The notes beneath the pieces are model-generated. The model searched no databases and was not told the DNA's origin. It saw only the letters and a list, made by a program, of their open reading frames with translations. This document shows, one piece after another, positions 1-5,425 of a DNA stretch of 38,980 nucleotides (the first letter of the stretch is position 1; each line of letters begins with the position of its first letter). Position numbers and translations under genes: made by a program. Source of the DNA: Paracoccaceae bacterium (lineage in GTDB: Bacteria > Pseudomonadota > Alphaproteobacteria > Rhodobacterales > Rhodobacteraceae); contig JANSXS010000031.1 in the NCBI GenBank assembly GCA_024742835.1, positions 1 to 38,980 of the forward strand, read 5' to 3'.

Positions 1-105
1 AACACAGGCAACTACAACACAGGCAACTGGAACACAGGCAACTACAACACAGGCAACTGCAACACAGGCGACCGCAACACAGGCGACTGCAACACAGGCG
101 ACTGG
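1..105 (+). repeat. 15-bp in-frame tandem repeat (NTGxx units)
   Basis: At least seven near-identical 15-bp units of the form AACACAGGCAACTNN or AACACAGGCGACTNN lie head to tail from base 1. Each keeps the reading frame and encodes one pentapeptide. The array continues beyond the left edge. Near identity at DNA level, including third positions, points to recent expansion rather than selection on the protein alone. Confidence 0.85.
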
Positions 106-543
106 AACGCTGCGAACTATCACACTGGTTGTTTCAATACTGTTGATGCAAATAAAGCCTTCTACTTCAACACACTAATCGACAAGGAGGTATGGGACAG
201 CGCCTACAAGCCAGCTTGGTTGTTCGAGCCATCGCCTACAACGTGGGTCACTAAGGATGACATGACAAAGCAAGAAAAGGCGGACAACCCGTCGTATGAG
301 ACCACGGACGGATACCTGCGTGTCAACGACATGAAAGAAGAATGGCGCAAGGCTTTCCAGAGTGCATCACCAGAAGATGTCCAAGCTGTGCGTAACCTAC
401 CTTCGTTTGACTATGACGTGTTCGAGGAAATTACTGGGTTGAACCTTCGAGAGGCCCCTGAGGCTGAGACCTGTGAGGGCCGTGAGGTCGAGATTGACGG
501 TGTGACGTATGTGCTGAAACTGAAAGGACAAGACGATGAGTGA
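1..543 (+). CDS. Pentapeptide-type tandem repeat protein, 3' part only
   Basis: The frame is open from the first base of the window, so the start lies outside it. The visible N-terminal part is a run of five-residue units of the form NTGNY, NTGNW, NTGNC, NTGDR and NTGDC, decaying into NAANY, HTGCF and NTVDA. About 145 residues of non-repetitive, acidic, mostly soluble sequence follow and end at a TGA at 541-543. N-T-G-x-x units fall in the broad pentapeptide-repeat class, but the strict A(D/N)Lxx beta-helix pattern is not present. The tail has no domain I recognise. The gene overlaps the next one by 8 bases and sits in a block with the integrase and other small genes, so it is probably cargo or a structural protein of the integrated element. 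The function is unknown. Confidence 0.75.
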   Translation, partial: NTGNYNTGNWNTGNYNTGNCNTGDRNTGDCNTGDWNAANYHTGCFNTVDANKAFYFNTLIDKEVWDSAYKPAWLFEPSPTTWVTKDDMTKQEKADNPSYETTDGYLRVNDMKEEWRKAFQSASPEDVQAVRNLPSFDYDVFEEITGLNLREAPEAETCEGREVEIDGVTYVLKLKGQDDE

Positions 544-850
544 TGCGCCGGAAACGATTAGCCTTTTACCGGACGATGGTTGGTCATGGATGGAGGGACG
601 CAGTGTTTATGAGCCAAACGCAATTGAATACACCCGCACCAACCGTGTGCAAACCGCCACCAGCCTCAGAGAGCAGCGCCTCAACGCCTTCCTAGTGGGA
701 GACCTCAGTGACGCACTCGCAGCCACCCGCATGGCCGCTACCTCAGACCAGCTAGACGAGGACACACGTTACACTGTGGAGCTTGCCCTGAGGCACCTCG
801 AGAGCGCCTTGGATAGGCAAAAGAGCCGTCTACAGGACATCGTAAACTAA
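536..850 (+). CDS. Hypothetical element protein, 104 aa
   Basis: The ATG at 536 lies inside the last codons of the upstream repeat protein (8-base overlap), which suggests translational coupling. The product is 104 residues, soluble, with no signal peptide or membrane segment. The second half is alanine-, leucine- and arginine-rich and looks helical, with a stretch of charged helix near the end (about residues 75-100). It has an SPxxL-free, generic phage small-protein composition and I recognise no family. Its codon use matches the neighbouring element genes rather than the GC-rich host genes further right. The start is fixed mainly by the overlap, since no better start lies between it and the upstream gene. 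Confidence 0.6.
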   Translation: MSDAPETISLLPDDGWSWMEGRSVYEPNAIEYTRTNRVQTATSLREQRLNAFLVGDLSDALAATRMAATSDQLDEDTRYTVELALRHLESALDRQKSRLQDIVN

Positions 851-892
851 TTGTGACAGGTAGGTATTATCTGGATGCCTATCTGAGGTAAA

Positions 893-928
893 AGAGCGGT
901 TGACCTGCTCTAAAGGATATAAATAAAC
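893..928 (+). promoter_or_regulatory. Candidate promoter with inverted repeat
   Basis: This lies in the 125-bp gap before the small gene at 976. AGAGC (893-897) and GCTCT (907-911) form an inverted repeat with a 9-base centre that contains TTGACC (900-905), a good -35 match. The region after it is AT-rich (GGATATAAATAAAC), but the best -10 candidate at a 17-bp spacing (ATAAAC) is poor. A repressor bound to the repeat would cover the -35. This is a prediction from pattern only. Confidence 0.35.
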
Positions 929-975
929 TCGCCAGTACAGATTGAAACTTGATACACACCTGCGAGGAGAAAACC

Positions 976-1245
976 GTGGATAAGCAGAAACGACACCAAA
1001 CCCGCGAAGACCTAACACAGGCAGCGGAGATCATCGAACAGCGACGTTATGAGTTGTCTCTTTACAATGACCCTTCCGTAAAGGAAGATTTACTGGTATT
1101 GAAACTTGTGCTCGACAGGATCGAATACGCAACCGAAACCCTCACCCATCAAACGAACGGGGGTTTCGCCACCCATATGCCCCGCCGAGGAGAGGGACAC
1201 CATGGCAACATCACCAGAACTTCGTACCGCAATCAGGGTTCTTGA
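976..1245 (+). CDS. Hypothetical element protein, 89 aa (GTG start)
   Basis: I chose the GTG at 976 because GAGGAGAAAA stands just upstream as a ribosome-binding site. An ATG further up, at 949, would run through that site. The product is short, highly charged and probably helical in its first 60 residues (KQKRHQTREDLTQAAEIIEQ), then becomes glycine- and arginine-rich where it overlaps the next gene. The last 44 bases overlap the start of the winged-helix gene at 1202 in another frame, so the real C-terminus may be less constrained. I recognise no family. The charged helical start would fit a small DNA- or protein-binding factor, but that is inference. Confidence 0.5.
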   Translation: MDKQKRHQTREDLTQAAEIIEQRRYELSLYNDPSVKEDLLVLKLVLDRIEYATETLTHQTNGGFATHMPRRGEGHHGNITRTSYRNQGS

Positions 1246-1561
1246 GACTTTCAAGGAGATCGACCCTGATATCACCCTGCCTTCAATCCTCGCGTTCCTC
1301 TACTACGCCGAGAGCGATGGCAAAGCTGGCAACCAGTACGAGATGGAACAGCGTCTGGACATGTCCACCGCGACAGCATCCCGCGCCACCGCACACTGGC
1401 TCCAGTGGAAGCGCCCTAGGGTTCCCGGTCTGGACATGATCGAGAGCATCCCTGATCCCGAGGATCGCCGCTACCGGATGATCACCCTGAACCGTAAAGG
1501 ACAGAAGTTCGCCGATAAAATCAAGGAGGCTGTATCCCATGGCACGAAAGCGCGGAAATAG
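1202..1561 (+). CDS. MarR-like winged-helix DNA-binding protein
   Basis: The 119-residue product has the layout of a MarR-type winged helix. Helices rich in leucine (about 8-35) lead into a helix-turn-helix that reads MEQRLDMSTATASRATAHWL (about 44-63). A wing follows, containing IPDPEDRRYRMITLNRKG, in which the D-x-R-x-R pattern plus LT/LN-x-x-G is typical of the family. GGAGAGGGACACC precedes the ATG at 1202 and sets the start; an in-frame ATG at 1106 is possible but lies inside the upstream gene. It overlaps the integrase by 23 bases, so the two are probably co-translated. Its likely role is control of integrase or element gene expression. MarR-like element regulators exist, but the target here is inferred. 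Confidence 0.7.
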   Translation: MATSPELRTAIRVLETFKEIDPDITLPSILAFLYYAESDGKAGNQYEMEQRLDMSTATASRATAHWLQWKRPRVPGLDMIESIPDPEDRRYRMITLNRKGQKFADKIKEAVSHGTKARK

Positions 1562-2609
1562 CTGGCAGGCAGGCATCAAGCTGTCTGCATCACACCCTGA
1601 GGGGCCGGGGTATCCTCGGCACTCCTTTCCCACAGAGGCCCTCGCGGAGGAGTGGGAGAGGCAGGCCAAGGAAGCTCGATCGGCTGGTCTCCCGATCCCA
1701 CAGCCAACAGTCATAGGTGCCTCAAAGACCTCGACCCTCTCGCGGTTCTTCAAGGACAACCGGGACCTGATCTGGGGTGACACCCTGCAGCGCAACATCG
1801 ACGCCAACCAGCGGGCCTGTGAGCTTGCCTTGGGGCCTGACACCCTGATCCACCACATCACCGAGAAGCGGCTGATCGAGATGGTATCCTTCCTGAGTCG
1901 TAAGGGTAACAAGCCGGGAACGATCAACACCCGCTTGAGCCACCTCAAGGTCCTCATGAAACACGCCAAGCGCCTCGAGATGGTGGACAGGGAGCTTGAG
2001 TTCCCTTGGCAGAAGAAAGGGGACAACTCGAGGATGCGCTTCCTGACCGAGGAGGAGGAGGAGCGGATGCTCAAGCTCATGGATCACTGGGGCATGGACG
2101 ACATGCTGCGCCTCACGAAAGTCCTGATCGACACCGGTTGCCGCCCCTCGGAACTGATCCGAGGCGAGAGCAAGGGTGAGCCGATCCGCTGGTCGGAGGT
2201 CTCGAAGCAGGCCGGGGGCACCGCCCCTGACGTGAACGATCCTGCCACGGGGAAGCCCAAGGCCGTGATAAGCCTGATGCGGACCAAGACCGGCAAGTAC
2301 CGCGTCTTGCCCCTCACGGATCGCGCCAAGAATGCCTTCCTGTCGAGCAAGCAGGCGGGCCACATCCGACCCTTCGACAACCTCAGGACAGACGATGCGT
2401 CAGCCGCTGTGAGGCGGGTTGCAGACCACCTCGGGATGCCCGACGTTGTCCTCTACACCATGCGCCACACATGCGCCTCACGGCTCGTACAGAGGGGCGC
2501 GGACCTTCGCCGGGTCATGTCGTGGATGGGTCACACCAACATCAACACCACCATGCGTTACGCTAAGTTAACGCCGGGTGACATCTTCGCACTGGGAGAC
2601 ATGCTATGA
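1539..2609 (+). CDS. int: Tyrosine recombinase / phage-type integrase
   Basis: The 356-residue protein has the two-part layout of a tyrosine integrase. An N-terminal SAM-like core-binding domain (about 60-150) is followed by the catalytic domain (about 165-356). Visible active-site positions are Arg202 in TGCRPSEL, Lys near 250 in RTKTGKYRVLPL, Tyr306-Arg309 in YTMRHTCAS (Tyr in place of the usual first His, a common variant), His332 in MGHTN and the nucleophile Tyr341 in MRYAKL. It would catalyse site-specific integration and excision of the element. AAGGAGG lies just before the ATG at 1539, inside the upstream regulator gene. Its TGA overlaps the ATG of the next ORF (ATGA). The probable attachment site is about 1 kb downstream, inside the XRE gene. 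Confidence 0.93.
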   Translation: MARKRGNSWQAGIKLSASHPEGPGYPRHSFPTEALAEEWERQAKEARSAGLPIPQPTVIGASKTSTLSRFFKDNRDLIWGDTLQRNIDANQRACELALGPDTLIHHITEKRLIEMVSFLSRKGNKPGTINTRLSHLKVLMKHAKRLEMVDRELEFPWQKKGDNSRMRFLTEEEEERMLKLMDHWGMDDMLRLTKVLIDTGCRPSELIRGESKGEPIRWSEVSKQAGGTAPDVNDPATGKPKAVISLMRTKTGKYRVLPLTDRAKNAFLSSKQAGHIRPFDNLRTDDASAAVRRVADHLGMPDVVLYTMRHTCASRLVQRGADLRRVMSWMGHTNINTTMRYAKLTPGDIFALGDML

Positions 2610-2818
2610 CCGACAACTCGAAACGCGCAGCCACAGCAATTGGCTACATGGTTGCCCTATCCATCGTCGTTTTCATCTTACCAATATACTGGTTTGGGTT
2701 TTTTTGGTTCCCCTCATCTATCCTGCTATTCATGAGCGGGTATCTCGTGTTCTTGGTGATCAAGATATGTCACCTCGTACTCACCGAATACCTCGACGAG
2801 AGAGAGAGAAACCAGTGA
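2606..2818 (+). CDS. Small membrane protein, 70 aa
   Basis: The ATG overlaps the integrase stop (ATGA), so translation is probably coupled. After a short polar start with two basic residues there are two hydrophobic segments, about residues 11-31 and 34-57. A charged tail, LDERERNQ, follows. A two-pass small membrane protein is the most direct reading. I recognise no family. It could be an element-encoded exclusion, holin-like or stress protein, but the sequence does not decide. It is followed immediately by another overlapping ORF. Confidence 0.6.
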   Translation: MTDNSKRAATAIGYMVALSIVVFILPIYWFGFFWFPSSILLFMSGYLVFLVIKICHLVLTEYLDERERNQ

Positions 2819-2949
2819 TGGGTCGTATGATACAATCACCAGAGGAACACCTGTCACCCAGTCTGAGGGACTTCTTGGAGACCCTCGGGATCGCCCAGCG
2901 CCCTACCAAGGGCAACTTTGACCTCAAGGACAAGGAGCCAGACTTTTGA
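2818..2949 (+). CDS. Hypothetical miniprotein, 43 aa
   Basis: The ATG at 2818 shares one base with the preceding stop (TGATG). The protein is 43 residues, acidic and proline-containing (SPEEHLSPSLRDFLETLG), without a membrane segment. The same frame is open further upstream through the integrase end, but the overlap and the coding character support the short form. No family is recognised. It belongs to the coupled chain of tiny genes behind the integrase. Confidence 0.5.
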   Translation: MGRMIQSPEEHLSPSLRDFLETLGIAQRPTKGNFDLKDKEPDF

Positions 2950-3110
2950 CACAGCACGAGAAACGAGATGCCGAGTTCGATGCGTGGCTCGAGGAGGGGG
3001 ACGTTCCCCTTCCCTTGGAGCCGGAGGATCAGGAGCTTGCCATCGAGGCCCTGCGCCTAGCGTTCAACGCCGGGTGGGCAGCAAGGAAGAGACAGGAGTA
3101 CATGCAATGA
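2946..3110 (+). CDS. Hypothetical miniprotein, 54 aa (TTG start)
   Basis: The predicted start is TTG at 2946, overlapping the previous stop (TTGA). The frame encodes 54 residues with clear protein-like composition: a charged helix containing EKRDAEFDAWLEEGD, then a proline-rich turn, then ELAIEALRLAFNAGWAARKR. The E-L-A-x-x-A-L-R-L-A-F-N-A-G-W pattern resembles small phage proteins of unknown role, as far as I can tell by eye. The TTG start is inferred from the overlap and the coding pattern. It ends with an ATGA overlap into the next ORF. Confidence 0.55.
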   Translation: MTQHEKRDAEFDAWLEEGDVPLPLEPEDQELAIEALRLAFNAGWAARKRQEYMQ

Positions 3111-3217
3111 ACAGTAAATACGACGGCTGGGAGTTTCTTTACGAGATACCCGAGGAGATTACTGAGAGAAGCCGACAGTACGAGAAGGATCGAAAGGAAG
3201 CGGAAGAAAAAAAATAA
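3107..3217 (+). CDS. Hypothetical miniprotein, 36 aa, ending in an A8 tract
   Basis: The ATG overlaps the previous stop (ATGA). The product is 36 residues and very charged, with a helix of the form EEITERSRQYEKDRKEAEEKK. The last codons are read through a run of eight A residues (3207-3214) and then hit TAA. Directly behind, in the +1 frame, is an open stretch that encodes a transmembrane segment but has no start codon of its own. The real gene may therefore be longer (see the next entry). Confidence 0.45.
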   Translation: MNSKYDGWEFLYEIPEEITERSRQYEKDRKEAEEKK

Positions 3218-3326
3218 GCGTCGAGAAACCACACAACTGATCATCATCGGCGTACTTTGGGTGCCGGTGCTTTTCGCTATAGCGAAGGTTCTCGACTTCC
3301 TCGAGAAGATAAACTGGATTGGGTGA
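3213..3326 (+). other. Start-less membrane-segment ORF in the +1 frame
   Basis: From the A-run to the TGA at 3324-3326 the frame reads NKRRETTQ followed by LIIIGVLWVPVLFAIAKVL and a short tail, which is a clear basic anchor plus membrane helix. No ATG, GTG or TTG lies in frame nearby. If the A-run had seven instead of eight bases, or if ribosomes shifted +1 there, it would join the preceding 36-codon ORF to give one 72-residue single-pass membrane protein. Its stop overlaps the GTG of the next ORF (GTGA), as in the rest of the chain, which supports it being real coding sequence. Confidence 0.45.
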
Positions 3327-3430
3327 TACTCCATCCGCCCGAAATCCTCAAAACCATCTGGATACCATCGATACAACCTGTTGATCTCAATCAGGAAGAC
3401 GTGTTTCCAGATGGACAACACCTTATCTGA
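3323..3430 (+). CDS. Possible miniprotein, 35 aa (GTG start)
   Basis: The GTG overlaps the preceding stop (GTGA). The product is 35 residues, proline- and isoleucine-rich at first (ILHPPEILKTIWIPSIQP) and acidic at the end. There is no recognisable family and no Shine-Dalgarno of note, so translation would rest on coupling. It may be an accidental ORF. I keep it because it continues the unbroken pattern of overlapping starts and stops in this block. Confidence 0.35.
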   Translation: MILHPPEILKTIWIPSIQPVDLNQEDVFPDGQHLI

Positions 3431-3446
3431 AATCAGGAGGCTCGAA

Positions 3447-3518
3447 ATGGCTAACCCATTGATCACACTAGAGCGCGGGACACGCGTGTCCCAGTGTGTC
3501 CTTTGTGTGTCCCTGTGA
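3447..3518 (+). CDS. Leader peptide ORF upstream of the XRE regulator
   Basis: This ORF has 23 sense codons with a strong ribosome-binding site, AGGAGG, seven bases before the ATG. It ends at a TGA (3516-3518) that overlaps the GTG start of the XRE regulator (GTGA). The product, of the type MANPLITLERG followed by a Cys-containing hydrophobic tail, is too short to assign. The regulator itself has no good Shine-Dalgarno of its own, so the leader is likely to control its translation by coupling. A 16-bp palindrome and GTGTCC repeats lie inside the ORF. Confidence 0.5.
   Translation: MANPLITLERGTRVSQCVLCVSL
3477..3512. promoter_or_regulatory. 16-bp perfect palindrome plus phased GTGTCC repeats
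   Basis: GGGACACGCGTGTCCC at 3477-3492 is a perfect 16-bp palindrome. Its right half contains GTGTCC (3486-3491), and the same hexamer recurs at 3496-3501 and 3507-3512, giving steps of 10 and 11 bp, i.e. on one face of the helix. It lies inside the leader ORF just before the regulator start, a good place for an operator of the regulator itself or of an element repressor. The binding protein is not shown by the sequence. Confidence 0.5.
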
Positions 3519-4921
3519 CCCCGAGGACCACAAAACTGTACGCGGGCAGTAAGCTGCGAGAGGTTCGAACCCGTTGTAATCTCTCACAGAAACTGTTCGC
3601 GGAGAGGCTTGGCATATCGTTGCCTTACTACTGTCAAATGGAAAACAACAACCGCCCCGTCAGCACGACGGTGGTGCTGGCGCTGGCACAGGAATTCGGC
3701 TTTGATGTCACCGAATTATCGACCGGCGATGCCGAACGCCTTGTCTCCGACATGCGCGAGGCGCTGGCCGATCCGGTCTTTGCCGATGACACGCCCCCGC
3801 TCAGCGACTTGCGGCTTGCCGCTTCCAACGCACCGGCGCTGGCGCGCGCCTTTTTGGAATTGCACCGGGTCTACCGCGAAACCCACGAACGGCTCGCCAG
3901 TCTTGACGAGGCGTTGGGCCGCGAGGATGCCACCCGTCAGACCAGCCCCTGGGACGAGGTGCGCGATTTCTTCCACTACTGCGACAACTATATCGATGCG
4001 GTCGATCGCGCCGCCGAGCATTTCAGCGCCGGTGCGCAGGATCCCCGACATATCCGCGACCTCGCCGAGGCGCGGCTGGAAACGCTTGGCATCCGCATCG
4101 TCGGCAGCGACGGGCCGCGCCTGCGCCATTACGACCGCGAGGCAAAGGTGCTCTACCTCTCCACCCTGATCGAACAAGAGACCCGCAATTTCCAGCTTTT
4201 GCTGCAACTCGCACTGCTCACCCAGGACAAGCTGCTGGAGGCCACGCTGGATCTGGCGCGCTTCCAGTCCGGCGCGGCCCGCGACATCGCAAAAATCGGG
4301 CTGGCCAATTATTTCGCCGGGGCCGCGATGATGCCCTACACGGGTTTTCTGCGCGCCGCCCAGCATCACCGGCACGATCTGGAAATCCTAGCCACCCGGT
4401 TCGGTGCATCCATCGAACAGGTCTGCCACCGGCTCTCCACCCTGCAACGCCCCGGCGCCAAGGGCGTGCCCTTCTTCTTCGTGAGGGTCGATCAGGCGGG
4501 CACGATCACCAAGCGGCATTCGGCCACGCGGCTGCAATTCGCCCGTTTCGGCGGCGCTTGCGCGCTCTGGAACGTGCACCGCGCGTTTGAAACCCCCGGC
4601 CGTTTCCTGCGCCAGCTGGCCGAAACACCCGACGGGGTGCGCTATATCAGCCTTGCCCGCGACATCTCGAAATCGGGCGGACATTTCGGCGCGCCGGTGC
4701 GCCGCTTCGCCATCGCGCTCGGCTGCGAGATCCGCCACGCCGAACGGCTGGTTTATGCCGATGATCTCGATCTGGGCAATGCCCGCGCCTTCGAGCCGAT
4801 CGGCATCTCCTGCCGGATCTGCGAACGCACCGACTGCCACCAGCGCTCGGTGCCGCCCCTGGAACGCCGGCTTCAGGTCGACCCGGACGCGCGCGGCGTG
4901 CTGCCCTACACGGTCGGCTGA
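3515..4921 (+). CDS. XRE-family regulator of the ScfR/RamB type, chimeric 5' end
   Basis: The 468-residue protein starts with an XRE helix-turn-helix (about 10-65: KLREVRTRCNLSQKLFAERL, then QMENNNRPVS). A long all-helical domain follows, and the C-terminal domain ends in a cysteine cluster, CRICERTDCHQR. That is the layout of short-chain fatty acyl transcriptional regulators (DUF2083; RamB in actinobacteria), which sense acyl-CoA status and control short-chain fatty acid and glyoxylate-cycle genes. I chose GTG 3515 (reading M-T-P-R-T-T-K-L-Y) because family members begin at this point and because it overlaps the leader stop; GTG 3494 and TTG 3503 are alternatives. Codons up to about 3635 (AGG, ATA, TTG, TGT, CAA) are unlike the GC-ending codons after it, so the N-terminus appears to come from the integrated element. 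The function of the chimera is not certain. Confidence 0.85.
   Translation: MTPRTTKLYAGSKLREVRTRCNLSQKLFAERLGISLPYYCQMENNNRPVSTTVVLALAQEFGFDVTELSTGDAERLVSDMREALADPVFADDTPPLSDLRLAASNAPALARAFLELHRVYRETHERLASLDEALGREDATRQTSPWDEVRDFFHYCDNYIDAVDRAAEHFSAGAQDPRHIRDLAEARLETLGIRIVGSDGPRLRHYDREAKVLYLSTLIEQETRNFQLLLQLALLTQDKLLEATLDLARFQSGAARDIAKIGLANYFAGAAMMPYTGFLRAAQHHRHDLEILATRFGASIEQVCHRLSTLQRPGAKGVPFFFVRVDQAGTITKRHSATRLQFARFGGACALWNVHRAFETPGRFLRQLAETPDGVRYISLARDISKSGGHFGAPVRRFAIALGCEIRHAERLVYADDLDLGNARAFEPIGISCRICERTDCHQRSVPPLERRLQVDPDARGVLPYTVG
3631..3660. other. Candidate attachment site (element/host junction)
   Basis: Codon use and base composition change within this stretch, which encodes QMENNNRP in the recognition-helix region of the XRE gene. 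Left of it are AT-richer, rare-for-host codons and a phage-type gene block with an integrase. Right of it the sequence is typical host. A conserved coding stretch is a plausible attB core, with the element restoring the frame. The other att copy would lie left of the window, so the core cannot be defined here. Confidence 0.45.
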
Positions 4922-4930
4922 GATCCGCGC

Positions 4931-5005
4931 TTCATCTGGCGAAAAATACCTCGGGGTGAGCGTTGAAATTCTCTTCGAATTTCAACGCGAGGGGCAGCGC
5001 CCCTC
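4931..5005. repeat. Intergenic repeat with two adjacent hairpins
   Basis: After the XRE gene comes TTCATCTGGCGAAAAATACC, then TCGGGG. Two hairpins follow: an 11-bp stem (4960-4970 with 4978-4988, 7-base loop) and GAGGGGC-AGC-GCCCCTC (4989-5005). The first part is, in reverse complement, close to the tail of the element at 7112-7187. The hairpins probably also end transcription of the regulator, although no long T-run follows. Confidence 0.6.
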
Positions 5006-5038
5006 ATCTTTCACTTGCCTGCGCCGCGCAGCCGCTCC

Positions 5039-5090
5039 TTAAAGCGTTCCTCGAAAAGCTGTGGTTCAGGTTTTTCGCAAAACGCTCTAA
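5039..5090. repeat. Dispersed AAAGCGTT repeat, copy 1
   Basis: The sequence begins TTAAAGCGTTCCTCGAAAAG and ends with TTTTTCGCAAAACGCTCTAA. The ends are inverted (AGCGTT/AACGCT), with a TGGTTCAGG centre. Related copies lie at 11829, 11931, 12855 and 29832, always between genes. Confidence 0.7.
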
Positions 5091-5108
5091 AGGCGGAACA
5101 GTTCGGGA

Positions 5109-5345
5109 TCACGCCACCAGACGGCGATAGATCTCGTCCTTGAGGCGTGCGCGCGTCTTGCGCATGTCGGCCTCCGTCAAGGTCTCGACCGGCTCGATAT
5201 TGGCCTCCGCGCGGTGTACGGCGCGATTGATCGTATGATACTCCTCGGCCAGGCGCGCGAAATGCGCGTCAGAGGTTTTCAACTCCGAGATCCGCGCCGC
5301 GTGGTCCGGGAATTCCTCGTGCAGTTCATGCGGTGTGTGGGACAT
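5109..5345 (-). CDS. DUF465 (YdcH-like) small protein
   Basis: The 78-residue protein reads MSHTPHELHEEFPDHAARIS, then DAHFARLAEEYHTINRAVHR, then a helix ending in LKDEIYRRLVA. This spacing of helices and the H-x-L-x-x-E-F-P opening are characteristic of DUF465/YdcH proteins, whose role is unknown. I chose the ATG at 5345, not the one 15 bases upstream, because GGAGGAAC stands at the right distance before it. It is a monocistronic, cytosolic, helical hairpin-type miniprotein between the XRE regulator and betA. Confidence 0.85.
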   Translation of the reverse strand: MSHTPHELHEEFPDHAARISELKTSDAHFARLAEEYHTINRAVHRAEANIEPVETLTEADMRKTRARLKDEIYRRLVA

Positions 5346-5425
5346 TCGGCGTTCCTCCATTGGTGTTGTCCCGTTGACCGTCGCGCCGAAATCCGCGCCC
5401 TGCCTTGATGCGGATCAAGCCGCGC

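Noticed and set aside
1..120. CRISPR-like array
   Set aside because: Repeats of 15 bp without spacers that keep a reading frame are protein-coding tandem repeats, not CRISPR.
3558..3590. GGTTCGAACCC resembling a tRNA T-arm, as expected for an element integrated into a tRNA gene
   Set aside because: No five-base T-stem or acceptor stem can be formed, and the bases are codons of the XRE regulator. Integration into the coding gene explains the context better.
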